Positions 15,669 through 24,159 of a stretch of 64,000 bases of DNA are shown here, one piece after another (the first letter of the stretch is position 1; the number at the start of each line of letters is the position of its first letter). The notes beneath the pieces were generated by a model. It saw only the letters and a program-made list of their open reading frames with translations. It had not been told where the DNA came from and did not search any database. Made by a program: the position numbers and the translations under genes. Location: contig NZ_JAJKLK010000007.1 of assembly GCF_020982545.1 (NCBI RefSeq), positions 400,078 through 464,077 of the forward strand, read 5' to 3'. The DNA is from Streptomyces sp. MNU76. Lineage in GTDB: Bacteria > Actinomycetota > Actinomycetes > Streptomycetales > Streptomycetaceae.

Positions 15669-16445
15669 TCAGGAGCGGGGGCGGGTGTCGGCGGCCAGGG
15701 CGGCGAGGCCTGGATACTCCAGCCACGGATCGGTGAGGGCGGCCTCGGCGAGGCGGGAGTGGTCGGCGTGCCGGATGCGGAAATACGCCATCACCCGGGG
15801 CACCGGGCTGGCGTTGAGGCCGACACGGTGCGGCACGAGGTGGTGCATCACGATGACATCACCGGGGCGCGCGGTCAGTGCGGTGCCCTCCTGGCGGGCG
15901 ATGTCGTCCGGGGTCTGAGCGGCCTGCCCGCGTGTCCATTCCTCGGCGAAGTAGCGGGCCATGCGCTCGTGCCCGCCGGGCAGATAGTGCAGGGCGCCGG
16001 CCTCGCCGGTGGCGCTGCCGGACAGGACGACGCCGGCGATCAGGGTGAAGGTGTTGAGGTCCTCGGGGTGCAGGTGGGGGCAGGACACCCCATCGACGTG
16101 CATCGCCTTGACCGGCTGCTCGGCGCCGTCCGGTAACCGGATCTGGATTTGGGCCGTGGTGAGGGGGACCGTGGGGGCGGGGTCCAGGAGCTGGGTGACG
16201 AGCTGGTGCAGCCCGCTGTCGTTGTACAGGCCGAGCAGGTCCGGATGGCCGGCCAGGTCGGGGGCGAAGGTCTGGTTGGTGTACGCGGTCAGCCGGGCGT
16301 GGTCGTAGTGCTCGCGCATCCAGGCGTCGACGAGATGGGCGGCGGGCTGCAGGAGCCGGTCGGGGACCAGGCCGCGGCGTATCAGGACGCCGTCGGCGAC
16401 GAAGGCGTGCAGGTCGCTCTGAGAGAGCGGGGCGGGAGACGGCAT
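15669..16445 (-). CDS. PhyH-family Fe(II)/2-oxoglutarate dioxygenase (second copy)
   Basis: 258 residues from the ATG at 16445, with GGAGG before it. The iron site is His116-x-Asp118 in MHVDGVS plus a distal His in VPHRVG, followed by an Arg in VPRVMAYFR for the co-substrate. Sequence is only distantly like the PhyH encoded at 12041, so the two probably act at different steps. It lies 25 bases upstream of the YrdC gene in the same leftward operon. Asp/Glu-rich C-terminal residues are unassigned. Confidence 0.85.
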   Translation of the reverse strand: MPSPAPLSQSDLHAFVADGVLIRRGLVPDRLLQPAAHLVDAWMREHYDHARLTAYTNQTFAPDLAGHPDLLGLYNDSGLHQLVTQLLDPAPTVPLTTAQIQIRLPDGAEQPVKAMHVDGVSCPHLHPEDLNTFTLIAGVVLSGSATGEAGALHYLPGGHERMARYFAEEWTRGQAAQTPDDIARQEGTALTARPGDVIVMHHLVPHRVGLNASPVPRVMAYFRIRHADHSRLAEAALTDPWLEYPGLAALAADTRPRS

Positions 16446-16472
16446 GGTGGACCTCCGGGCAGGGAAACGAGG

Positions 16473-16500
16473 CGGGCGGGGACGGTGGGGTCCCCGCCCG
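16473..16500. terminator. G/C hairpin between methyltransferase and PhyH genes
   Basis: A 10-bp stem CGGGCGGGGA / TCCCCGCCCG with an 8-base loop lies in the only sizeable gap of the operon. It may attenuate or partly end the transcript coming from the upstream genes. Confidence 0.45.
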
Positions 16501-16516
16501 TAGGCGTCGTGAGGGG

Positions 16517-17302
16517 TCAGGGGCGGCGGGCGATCAGGACGTCGAAGCGCGCGTGCTCGATCAGGACGCCCGCGTCGGCGTGTTCGGTCAGCAGGGCCAG
16601 GGCCCGCTCCTCGAACTCCTCCAGCCGGTCTCCGAACAGGGGACGGGAGGCGAAGGACGTCGAGTACAGGTAGCCGATCACCGCCTGGGGGGTCCAGGGC
16701 CGCTCGACGGGGATGGTGTGTTCCTCGACGTCGGCGAAGGCGGACTCGGCGAGGATCTCGCGGTAGGGGCGGTCGTGCGCCGCGTAGGTCTTGTCCTTGC
16801 CCGCCCGGCGTTCGGTGCCGGTGTATTCCTGGATCAGCGACCGCAGGGCGTCGGTCCATGTCGAGCGGGCCGTCCAGAGGCTGCCGTCGCCCATAACGAC
16901 GACGGCGGCGTCCTTGGCTGTGCAGCCCTCCAGCAGCGACAGCACGGCCGGCTGGTCCATCCAGTGGAACGCGCGGCAGACGGTGACCATGTCGGCGGCC
17001 CAGTCGGCGTGGGGCGGGACGAACTCCTCGGCAGGCTTGTTGTGCAGGCGGACCGTCGTGTCGGGCAGACTGGCCAGGGCCTTGTCGGCTTCCGCGAGCA
17101 TGCCGGGGTCGCGTTCGACGACGTCGATCTCGGCGAATGCCTCGTGCAGGGCGGCGGGCACTTGCCCCGTTCCCGATCCGAGGTCGAGGAGGACCGGGTG
17201 CTGCTTGGCGGCGACCGTCTTGCTGAGCAGGCGGACGGCGGCCTCGGGGATGCCGGGCCGGTAGGTGGCGTAGTAAGGGGCGGTGTCAGCGAACTCGCTC
17301 AT
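16517..17302 (-). CDS. Class I SAM-dependent methyltransferase
   Basis: 261 residues. Motif I LLDLGSGTGQVPAAL near residue 38, then the acidic IDVVERDPGMLAEA, and MVTVCRAFHWMDQP, a motif frequent in UbiE/Methyltransf_11 proteins. GGAGAACC precedes the ATG. The start overlaps the preceding HAD gene by 17 bases, placing it within the operon. The acceptor is unknown; the other methyltransferase at 7959 is not closely similar. Confidence 0.8.
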   Translation of the reverse strand: MSEFADTAPYYATYRPGIPEAAVRLLSKTVAAKQHPVLLDLGSGTGQVPAALHEAFAEIDVVERDPGMLAEADKALASLPDTTVRLHNKPAEEFVPPHADWAADMVTVCRAFHWMDQPAVLSLLEGCTAKDAAVVVMGDGSLWTARSTWTDALRSLIQEYTGTERRAGKDKTYAAHDRPYREILAESAFADVEEHTIPVERPWTPQAVIGYLYSTSFASRPLFGDRLEEFEERALALLTEHADAGVLIEHARFDVLIARRP

Positions 17303-17993
17303 GAGGTTCTCCTTGCGGTGATGAGGGCGAGGCCTTGGTGGCCTGCTCGATGTGGGTGACCGCGGTTTCCAGGTCGGGCACGATGCTCACCCGCCCGGGA
17401 TGGGCGGCCAGCAGCCGCCGGGCCGTGTGGTCTGGCGTAGCTGAGGTGATCCACAGTGCCTGTGCACCGGCGGCGAGAGCGCCTTGCACGTCACAGGCGA
17501 AGTTGTCGCCCACGTGCAGGACTTCGGACGTCGGCACACCATGGAGGGCGGCCACCGTCAGTACAGCCTGTGGATCGGGTTTGGCGAACCCGAGCCGCCA
17601 GGACGGGTAGTGGCCGGCCAGATGCGGTGCCAGTAGTCCCGCCAGGTCGCAATCGTGTTCGTCCCAGTACGTGACGTTCGACAGGGTGACCACCGGCACG
17701 TGGCGTGCGATCCGGGCGACCGCCTCGCGGGCGCCGGGCCACAGGGCGAAGGGCTCAGGCCGGTGCTCGTACGGGAAAGCGGCCGGATCCACATTCAGGG
17801 CCTGGCAGAGCGCCCGGATCGCGGCGGTGTCCTCGGGCGGGACGTGGTGCAGGTGTTGTTGGATCAGCCGCTTCGCCTGCTCTCGGGGCAGAGGGGAGAG
17901 CTCGGCCAGCCGCTGAGTGATCGTTGTCCCGGTGGGTGCGCCGAGGGTGTAGCCGACGTCCAGGCTCACCAGCCGCACACGGTGTGCGTTCAC
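17286..17993 (-). CDS. HAD-superfamily hydrolase
   Basis: 235 residues from the GTG at 17993, which overlaps the upstream TGA (GTGA). Motif I is SLDVGYTLG, with the nucleophile Asp present but the second Asp of DxD replaced by Gly, as in some HAD subfamilies. Motif II lies in VVTLSNVTYW, the motif III Lys in GFAKPDPQA, and motif IV in LHVGDNFACDVQGA. It is probably a phosphatase acting on a phosphorylated intermediate of the pathway, which fits a phosphoketolase in the same operon. The DVG variant may lower or change activity. Confidence 0.75.
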   Translation of the reverse strand: MNAHRVRLVSLDVGYTLGAPTGTTITQRLAELSPLPREQAKRLIQQHLHHVPPEDTAAIRALCQALNVDPAAFPYEHRPEPFALWPGAREAVARIARHVPVVTLSNVTYWDEHDCDLAGLLAPHLAGHYPSWRLGFAKPDPQAVLTVAALHGVPTSEVLHVGDNFACDVQGALAAGAQALWITSATPDHTARRLLAAHPGRVSIVPDLETAVTHIEQATKASPSSPQGEPHERVR

Positions 17994-18451
17994 CGCGTCC
18001 CCTCCAGGGCCGTGATGATCGCCGTGATCCGCTGCGCTCGCACCGGGCTGCCCTCTCGGGCTTCCCCGAGGAAGGTCAGCAGCTGGCGGGCCTCCGGCTC
18101 GCTCCACGCGTCCGTGTCGATGCCCGCCGCGGCGGCGGCCCGGGCGAAGTCCTCGGGGATCACCGGCGGCCGCCATCCGTGCGGCAGCATCAGCGTGCCG
18201 GCGAAGGCCTGCCCGTCGTGGGCTGCGGGCAGTTCCTGACCGGGCAGCGGGGACAGGACCGTGACGTCGTCGAAGGTGAGGATCCGTACCTGCAGGCGGT
18301 ACGGCGCCGGGGCGTCGCCGAGGACGAGCGTCGCGGTGAGGAAGGTGGCGTGGCCCGTCAGCCGCTCGTCGAGAACGAACAGAGGCGTGCGGCCGCGGCG
18401 CTCTTGCTGCGTGCCGGTAACCGGCAGGTCGCCGGTGCTCGCCGGTGCCAT
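17990..18451 (-). CDS. Unknown small protein of the biosynthetic operon
   Basis: 153 residues from the ATG at 18451, which shares one base with the preceding stop (TGATG); its own stop overlaps the HAD gene. The N-terminal half looks beta-rich (YRLQVRILTFDDVTVL) and the C-terminal half helical with a conserved-looking EPEARQLLTFL. No family was recognised and no catalytic motif can be named. Tight overlaps at both ends argue that it is translated and works with its neighbours. Confidence 0.65.
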   Translation of the reverse strand: MAPASTGDLPVTGTQQERRGRTPLFVLDERLTGHATFLTATLVLGDAPAPYRLQVRILTFDDVTVLSPLPGQELPAAHDGQAFAGTLMLPHGWRPPVIPEDFARAAAAAGIDTDAWSEPEARQLLTFLGEAREGSPVRAQRITAIITALEGTR

Positions 18452-19497
18452 CAGCAGCGCACCTCCAGCCCCAGCCCCGGGCCCTCGGGCAGCGCGGCCC
18501 AGCCGTCTTCCGGCACGACCGTGCCCGACAGAGCTCGCTGCCGCTTCGGTTCCCAGACCACCTGGTACTCCAACGGCCCGGCCAGGTGCGGGAAGGCCGC
18601 GGCCAGGTGCAGGGCGGGCAGGAACGCCCGGCCGTGCAGGTGGACCGGCGTGCCGGCCTGCTCGGCCAGCGCCATCCAGGTGCAGGCTTCGGTGATACCG
18701 CCGCACCACGCCACATCGAAGGTGAACGCGGCCGGCCCCAGCTCCAGCAGTTCCCGGGCGCTGGCCGCGTCACTGAGGCGTTCACCGAAGGCGACCGGAA
18801 GCGAGGACGCCGCGCGCAGTTCGCGGTAAGCGTCCTTCTCGGTGCGCGGGAGCGGATCCTCGACCCACCGCACCGTGCCAGGCGGTAGCAGGGATGCCAG
18901 GTCGGCCGCAGTCTCCACGCCCCAGGTGCCCAGCGCATCCAGGGCTACCGGGGCCTCGGCCCAGGAAGCGGCGCAGCCGGCCAGCTCAGCCATGTGCTGC
19001 ACGTTCTGGGTACGGCGCATCGACCACTTGGTGAACGCGAATCCCTGGGCTGCGGTACCGCGCACGGCATCGGCGGCACCGTCGCGCGCGAGGTCCAGGG
19101 AGAGCCATGACCCGTACACCGGCACGCGGGGCGCCGGGGTGTCGGTCAGCAGGGCGGCCACGGGTAAGCCGGAGAGCTTTCCGTGCAGGTCCCAGACCGC
19201 GCAGTCCACCGCGCCCGCCGCCCAGCGGCCCAGGCCCGCACCGTGCGGGCCGAGCCGGGCCAGCAGCCGGGTAAGAAGCTCAGCATGGTCCGACACCCGG
19301 CAACCGATGACAGTGCGGCCCAGGCCGGCAGCGACCAGCGCGGCGGGCAGCTCATCCACCGGCCCGAAGACGCCGGTCATCCCGGCCGCCCTGGCGACGA
19401 CCGCATGCCGACTGTCGCCCTCCTGGAACGGGCCGGTCACCGCCTCGGGCAGACACACGACGCGCACGTCGTCGATGACGACGTCAGCCGCGTGCAT
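18451..19497 (-). CDS. Enolase-superfamily (mandelate racemase/epimerase-like) enzyme
   Basis: 348 residues from the ATG at 19497, preceded by AGGAA. Barrel motifs in order: FTKWSMRR (general-base Lys position), an Asp in VALDALGTWG, VRWVEDPLPR, VAFGERLSD, FDVAWCGGITE, and a terminal VHLHGRAFLP. The three acidic ligands needed for Mg2+ are therefore present. The family abstracts a proton alpha to a carboxylate, giving racemisation, epimerisation or elimination. The start overlaps the radical-SAM-like gene by 14 bases. Substrate unknown. Confidence 0.8.
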   Translation of the reverse strand: MHAADVVIDDVRVVCLPEAVTGPFQEGDSRHAVVARAAGMTGVFGPVDELPAALVAAGLGRTVIGCRVSDHAELLTRLLARLGPHGAGLGRWAAGAVDCAVWDLHGKLSGLPVAALLTDTPAPRVPVYGSWLSLDLARDGAADAVRGTAAQGFAFTKWSMRRTQNVQHMAELAGCAASWAEAPVALDALGTWGVETAADLASLLPPGTVRWVEDPLPRTEKDAYRELRAASSLPVAFGERLSDAASARELLELGPAAFTFDVAWCGGITEACTWMALAEQAGTPVHLHGRAFLPALHLAAAFPHLAGPLEYQVVWEPKRQRALSGTVVPEDGWAALPEGPGLGLEVRC

Positions 19498-20578
19498 CGA
19501 GCAGTTCCTGGCCCGCGTAGGTGAAGTACCACAGCGGCCGGTAGCACTCCCAGCCCACCGGCCGCAGTCCGGTCGGCGCCATGGCCTGCTCAATCGCCTG
19601 GCGGGCGGCCAGGTAGTAGTCGAGGGTCTCGGCTCCCGCGACCCGCAGGCCGGCCATCAACGGGGTGTGAGCCTGGAACACCTGGAAGTTCGGGAAGCAG
19701 GTCGACACCTCCGCCATCGCCCCGACGCCCTCGACCATGCGGTCCATGGGGTCCAGGCCGACGATGTACGTGTAGGACGTGTCCAGTCCGCGGGCCAGCG
19801 CGCGGGACAGCAGATCCGGCATCTGCTCCGGCAGCAGGCTGGCCTTGGTGTCCTTGAGCATCACCGGGCGGCGGGTGAAGCACTCCGCGGTCAGACGGAG
19901 CACGAACGGAGTGACGTGCTCGGCCAGGGCGTCGAAGGCCGCGTCCGTGCGCAGCACGGAGGTCAGGAACCCGATCCTGGCCTGGACGCCAGCGCGGATC
20001 AGCGCGGCGCGCAGGGAAACCAGGTGGGACAGGGCGGCTTCCTCCCGCTCGAAACAGCCGGTCGAGACAGTGACTTCCGTCAGTTCGGAAAGGTCGTGGC
20101 GGGGGTGCTGCTCGACGAGGGCGATCAGAAGTTCGTCCAGCCCCTGGTCCTCGCCCATCCGCGGATCGGCAGCCGCCTCCAGCGTGTTGGGGCAGAAGGC
20201 GCACCCCACGCAGCGGCTGCGCGCGTTGGGGTTGAGGGTCGCGGCACGGCCGTTGTTGCGGAAGTAGCCGCCGACGGCCTCGTCAGCATCGATCCGCTCG
20301 ACGTGAGCGATCACTTTCCCGTCGAGGACCAGGTCCTCGCCGCGCAGCCGGAACGGCGAGGCGGGCTGGTTCAGGGGCACGATCACCTGCCACGCGACGG
20401 CCGGCTGCCGCACGAGACGCAGGTTGATCCGGGCCCGGTGGCGCTCCTGGTGCTCGGAGGTGATGCCGAAGAGATTCACCGCGATCAGCAGAGCGTCCTC
20501 CACCGGGACGCCATACTGCAGGGCGCTTTGCTCCAGGTCCCGGAGCCTCTGGTCGCCCGATAAGGGTTGGTGAAGCAT
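19484..20578 (-). CDS. Radical-SAM-like protein with CxxCxxC cluster
   Basis: 364 residues from the ATG at 20578, chosen because GGGAG lies 6 bases before it. A cysteine cluster RCVGCAFCPN sits near residue 127. The spacing is CxxCxxC rather than the classical CxxxCxxC. Downstream strands (LTEVTVSTGCFE, VQARIGFLTSVL, VLRLTAECFTRRP) resemble a TIM-barrel radical SAM core. If it binds a 4Fe-4S cluster and SAM, it could start a radical rearrangement or C-H reaction; a plain iron-sulfur protein is the alternative. It is the first enzyme gene of the operon, and the ATPase gene ends 30 bases before it. Confidence 0.7.
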   Translation of the reverse strand: MLHQPLSGDQRLRDLEQSALQYGVPVEDALLIAVNLFGITSEHQERHRARINLRLVRQPAVAWQVIVPLNQPASPFRLRGEDLVLDGKVIAHVERIDADEAVGGYFRNNGRAATLNPNARSRCVGCAFCPNTLEAAADPRMGEDQGLDELLIALVEQHPRHDLSELTEVTVSTGCFEREEAALSHLVSLRAALIRAGVQARIGFLTSVLRTDAAFDALAEHVTPFVLRLTAECFTRRPVMLKDTKASLLPEQMPDLLSRALARGLDTSYTYIVGLDPMDRMVEGVGAMAEVSTCFPNFQVFQAHTPLMAGLRVAGAETLDYYLAARQAIEQAMAPTGLRPVGWECYRPLWYFTYAGQELLDARG

Positions 20579-20607
20579 GTGCGCTCCCGTCATCCAGGGG
20601 GTGTGGG

Positions 20608-21024
20608 TCAGGCGAGCGGGCCGGAGCTCCGCGCCAGGCGGAACCAGACCTGCTTGCCGACCGGGGTGTATTCGACGCCCATCTCGTCCGTCAGGGCGTG
20701 GACGAGGCTCATGCCGCGCCCGCTTTCGTCGTCCTGTGCCGCCTGCGGGAAGAGCACCGGTTCCGGCGAGAAGTCCGTGACGACGACCAGCAGGCCGTCG
20801 TCCAAGTCCCACATCAGCAGCTCGCACTCGCCGGATGCATGCTGGACCGCGTTGGCCAGCAGCTCTGTCACACTCGCAACGGCGGCTTCTGCCAGGCCGG
20901 TCATGTGCCACAGGTCGAGATAGGCAGCCACGATCCGGCGCAACACGCCGATCTGCTGAGCACGCAGGTCGGGGAGGACGGTCTTGACCTGGCGAACTGC
21001 TGATCCAGGCATCACCACGGTCAC
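20608..21024 (-). CDS. Anti-sigma-type ATP-binding protein (HATPase_c)
   Basis: 138 residues from the GTG at 21024 behind GGAGG. It is a stand-alone GHKL ATPase: N-box ELLANAVQHA, G1-like VVTDFSPEP and G2 GRGMSLVHAL. Streptomyces encode many such RsbW-like proteins next to XRE/DUF397 pairs, as here. They may act as anti-sigma kinases, though most are untested. It heads the leftward operon and faces the divergent XRE gene, so it may link the biosynthetic genes to that regulator. Confidence 0.85.
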   Translation of the reverse strand: MTVVMPGSAVRQVKTVLPDLRAQQIGVLRRIVAAYLDLWHMTGLAEAAVASVTELLANAVQHASGECELLMWDLDDGLLVVVTDFSPEPVLFPQAAQDDESGRGMSLVHALTDEMGVEYTPVGKQVWFRLARSSGPLA

Positions 21025-21221
21025 CGGCCCTCCAGCCTCAGCAGCTCACGTCCGTCACATGCTGTGATCATTCGCGCGCTGTGCGTGCATCAGAGTCCTG
21101 ATGATGGCCCGTCATTCCGCACGCAGGCAAGGTTTCTTACAGGAAAGTTTTCCGATCGGAGATCTGGCATATTCGCGAACAGGCTTGACCGCTACGATTC
21201 CCAGAAACGGAAGGTGGGGCT

Positions 21222-22076
21222 GTGGTAGACCCGACACCGAGGCGGCGGCAACTGGGAGTTGTCCTGCGGCAGCTCCGCGAAGAGCGGGGCTGGACCGGGG
21301 AGGAAGCGGCCCGCAGGCTCGGCTACAAGTCCGCGGGCACCGTCAGCAAGATCGAAAAAGGTACCCAGGGCGTCACCATCCAGCAGCTGCCCAACATCTT
21401 CCAGGTCTACGGGATCGAGAGCCCGGACCTGCAGGACAGCCTCCGCAACCTCGTCCGACGGGCAAGAGAGCCGGACTGGTGGCAGCGATACGAAGGGGTG
21501 GTCGACGATCCTCTTGGCGACTACCTGACGCAGGTAGAACTCGCCAGCGCGCTGTTCTCTTGGAACCCCAACGCTGTCCCCGGGCTGCTGCAGACCCGGG
21601 CCTACGCCCGAGCAGTCGTCGAAGCTAGCCGGGCCTGGAAAACCACCGACGACATCGATCACTTCGTCGACCTCCGCATGGAGCACCAGGCGAAGATGGC
21701 CGCCCGCACGCCGCCGCTCAGGTTCTGGGCCGTCATCCCCGAAGGCGTGCTGCGGCAAGAGGTCGGGGGCCGGCCTGTCATGCGGGAGCAGCTTCAGCAC
21801 CTGGCCGCGCTGGCCGCAGACGAGCCCAACGTCACCATTCAGGTCCTGCCGTTCAGCGTCGGCGCCCACGCCGGGATGGATGGCCCGTTCCTCCACCTCA
21901 CCTTCCCGGCCGGGCCCGACGTCATCGTGATCGAATCCATGCGGGCCTCACTCCACATGAACCAGGCGATCAGTGTTGAGCAGTACCGCACCACGGGCGA
22001 CCTTTTGAAAACCGAAGCCCAGACCCGACAAGCCTCCGTCAGCCTGCTCACTTCAATCGCCAAGGACCTCGCATGA
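21222..22076 (+). CDS. XRE-family regulator with DUF5753-type C-terminal domain
   Basis: 284 residues from a GTG. The HTH covers residues about 9-60 (LGVVLRQLREERGW, EEAARRLGYKSAGTVSKIEKG). The rest (LFSWNPNAVPGLLQTRAYAR, LRQEVGGRPVMREQL, IQVLPFSVGAHAG) is the DUF5753 domain of this large Streptomyces family. Its ATGA stop-start overlap with a DUF397 gene is the usual arrangement. Such pairs control development or secondary metabolism where studied. Divergent to the anti-sigma-type gene. Confidence 0.9.
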   Translation: MVDPTPRRRQLGVVLRQLREERGWTGEEAARRLGYKSAGTVSKIEKGTQGVTIQQLPNIFQVYGIESPDLQDSLRNLVRRAREPDWWQRYEGVVDDPLGDYLTQVELASALFSWNPNAVPGLLQTRAYARAVVEASRAWKTTDDIDHFVDLRMEHQAKMAARTPPLRFWAVIPEGVLRQEVGGRPVMREQLQHLAALAADEPNVTIQVLPFSVGAHAGMDGPFLHLTFPAGPDVIVIESMRASLHMNQAISVEQYRTTGDLLKTEAQTRQASVSLLTSIAKDLA

Positions 22077-22282
22077 ACGGCAAGATCCCCATCGACGGAC
22101 GGCTCCTGGAGCAGATCAACGCCGCAACCTGGGTCACGGCCAGCAGCGGAGGCACCAACTGCGTGGAGGTTGCCTTCCTGCCTCAACTCGTCTGCGTCCG
22201 CGACTCCAAGAACCTCGACCAGCGACCGCTGCTCTTCACCACCAGCGCGTACGAGGCCTTCATCGGCGGCCTTGAGTCGTGA
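22073..22282 (+). CDS. DUF397 protein
   Basis: 69 residues. ATWVTASSGGTNCVEVAFLP, VRDSKNL and FTTSAYEAFIGGL are the hallmarks of DUF397, small cytoplasmic partners of XRE/DUF5753 regulators. Coupled by overlaps of 4 bases to the regulator upstream and to the NUDIX frame downstream. Confidence 0.9.
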   Translation: MNGKIPIDGRLLEQINAATWVTASSGGTNCVEVAFLPQLVCVRDSKNLDQRPLLFTTSAYEAFIGGLES

Positions 22283-22751
22283 ATGCGTACCTGCCGCTAC
22301 GGGAAGCCGCCCGCGCCGTCCTCCTCGACGCCGACCATCGCGTCCTGCTGCTGCGCTACGCGGCGCAAGGGGGTTACTGGGCCACACCCGGCGGCTCCCT
22401 CGAGGAAAGCGAAACCCAAGCCGCCGCGACACTGCGCGAACTGAACGAAGAACTCGGCATCAGCCCGACCTCGTCCAACTGGGCATGCAACTCGCTCAAC
22501 GCAGCACGGAACACCTGGTCGGATAACGCAAGGTCGGACAGGTCGAGAGATACTTCCTCGTCCACGCCTCCCCGGCTGACGTCCACGTGGACCAAGCCAC
22601 CCAACGCGTCAACATCCAGACTCACCGCTGGTGGACGCTGGGCGAACTCCGCAGTACGCGCGAAACCGTCTACCCCGCGGGGCTTGCCGACCTGATTGCC
22701 GCAGTGGCGGATGGCCGGCGCCCGGAGCGCCCCGTCATTCTGGCTGGCTGA
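22279..22751 (+). pseudogene. NUDIX hydrolase, frameshifted with an internal stop
   Basis: The frame opened by the GTG at 22279 contains the start of a NUDIX domain, with YWATPGGSLEESE followed by RELNEELGI. This is the Nudix box for pyrophosphate bond cleavage. Homologous sequence then moves to another frame (QPDLVQLGMQLAQRSTEHL), meets TAA at 22524-22526, and continues as GQVERYFLVHA, HRWWTLGELR and LADLIAAVADG to a stop at 22749-22751. One lost base near 22465 and one nonsense codon explain it. The stop codon makes real inactivation more likely than for the other frameshifted genes. Confidence 0.75.
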
Positions 22752-22842
22752 GAGCGTGAGGGTGCGGCAGAGTTCTCCGGCCTGCCGGACTCGTGGCCTT
22801 TGGGAGATGCGATCCGTTGGTCGTGTGGGGCAGCATCGCCTC

Positions 22843-23043
22843 ATGGTCGACTTTGTGCCCTCCCCAGACGAGGTGGCCGCCGCGCAGACACCCGACGGAG
22901 GCTGGACGCGAAAGCAGCTTGCGGAGTGGGGGGTTCCCTGGCCTCCGCCGCCAGGCTGGCGCAAGCATTTGGAGTCGAAGTGGAGGGGCGAGGATGTCGG
23001 GTCGCTGCCCCACGAGAAGACGGACCAGGACGCCCTGTTCTGA
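22843..23043 (+). CDS. Small unknown protein with WGVPWPPPPGW motif
   Basis: 66 residues from the ATG at 22843. DGGWTRKQLAEWGVPWPPPP is a striking Trp/Pro motif, reminiscent of very short proteins scattered in Streptomyces accessory DNA and phages. No function is known to me. The ribosome binding site is weak, so the start is uncertain. Confidence 0.5.
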   Translation: MVDFVPSPDEVAAAQTPDGGWTRKQLAEWGVPWPPPPGWRKHLESKWRGEDVGSLPHEKTDQDALF

Positions 23044-23245
23044 CGCATCCCGCTGATTCGTCTCCTTCAACAACCATTGCGCTGTCCGTTGCCGACCCCC
23101 AGCGCTGTCGTTGCTGCGGGTTGGCCCGTGTCGCGTGATGGCCGGAGCACGCTTGAGTGATCGGCTGAAGGCGTCCTGTCGGCCCAATGAGCCTGCCCGG
23201 CATACTCCTAGGACTCTGATCAGGTGTTACCAGGAGGGGACGCTC

Positions 23246-23860
23246 GTGCTCAAGGCATGGCTGGAGGAGTTCAAGGCCAATCAGGAACTCAAACGGCGCA
23301 TCGAGCTGGAGAAGTGGGAGCAGGAGAAACGGTGGCGCGAGGAAGACCGCGCGGCCACCCAGAAGGCGATCGCCACCAACGCGGTGGGGGCCGACGAACA
23401 CGGCGCGGCGATGAAGGCCGCTGCCGGCGTCTCGTATCTGACCCTGGTCAGCCACGAGGACACCTGGACGTTCGTCGCCACCGAGGCGTTCGGCCGGTGG
23501 AAGCCGTGCTGGATCACGAGCACCCACGAACAGAACGACACGCGCGGCCCGAACACCGCGTGGATCGGGCACCGCTGGATCGTGGACCCGAATCTGCCCG
23601 AGGGACGCATCACCAAGGACAAGGACCAGTCCGGGATGCAGAAGGTGGTCCTGTCCGGGCACAACCTGGTGCGCATCCTGGAGGCGCTGCGCGAGGGGGC
23701 GTCGACCGCGCAGTCCCTGCCGCACGCGGCCCGGTGCCGCACCCTGTACAGCAAGTTCGCTGACTTCGCCGCCCGGGTCGACCCCGACGCCCCGGCCGGT
23801 CAGACCACTGGCATCGAGTTCCGCATCGACGACACCGTGGACCTCACCGACCAGCCATAG
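23246..23860 (+). CDS. Unknown protein with charged N-terminal helix
   Basis: 204 residues from a GTG that has AGGAGGGG at good spacing. Residues about 4-45 are highly charged and probably a coiled coil (NQELKRRIELEKWEQEKRW). The remainder is a mixed alpha/beta domain with several Trp (HEDTWTFVATEAFG, WITSTHEQND, TAWIGHRWIVDP), and no catalytic motif can be named. Codon use is normal for the replicon. It stands alone between the broken NUDIX region and the small-protein pair at 24.2 kb. Confidence 0.6.
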   Translation: MLKAWLEEFKANQELKRRIELEKWEQEKRWREEDRAATQKAIATNAVGADEHGAAMKAAAGVSYLTLVSHEDTWTFVATEAFGRWKPCWITSTHEQNDTRGPNTAWIGHRWIVDPNLPEGRITKDKDQSGMQKVVLSGHNLVRILEALREGASTAQSLPHAARCRTLYSKFADFAARVDPDAPAGQTTGIEFRIDDTVDLTDQP

Positions 23861-24159
23861 GGCTGCATGGGCCCACACGCGACAACGGGCGCGCCCGAGC
23901 ATCTCCTCACCAGGCCAGTCGCCGGACCCTTCGGCGCCTGGCCGCCAGTGACGAGCCTCCCAGGGCCCCGCCTGCGAAGTCGGTCCGTCGGCCAAGAGCC
24001 GTCCACCACACAGTGGCCACGCGTGGTGGGCACCAATGTCCCCGAAGCAAGACGTGGCGCGCATCACAGCTACACGCTCAAGATTTATTGCCGGTTCGGG
24101 TGTCCCAGGCAGCCATTAACAGGCGAACGCTCAACAGCGACCTGAGGAAACACGCCACC
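23861..24159. other. Non-coding stretch
   Basis: About 300 bases without a supported gene. It is less G/C-biased towards its right end (AAGATTTATTGCC near 24082), which may contain the promoter of the small genes that follow. No hairpin of note was seen. Confidence 0.4.

Noticed and set aside
16446..16859. N-terminal extension of the second PhyH protein
   Set aside because: It would overlap the methyltransferase gene out of frame; the ATG at 16445 has GGAGG.
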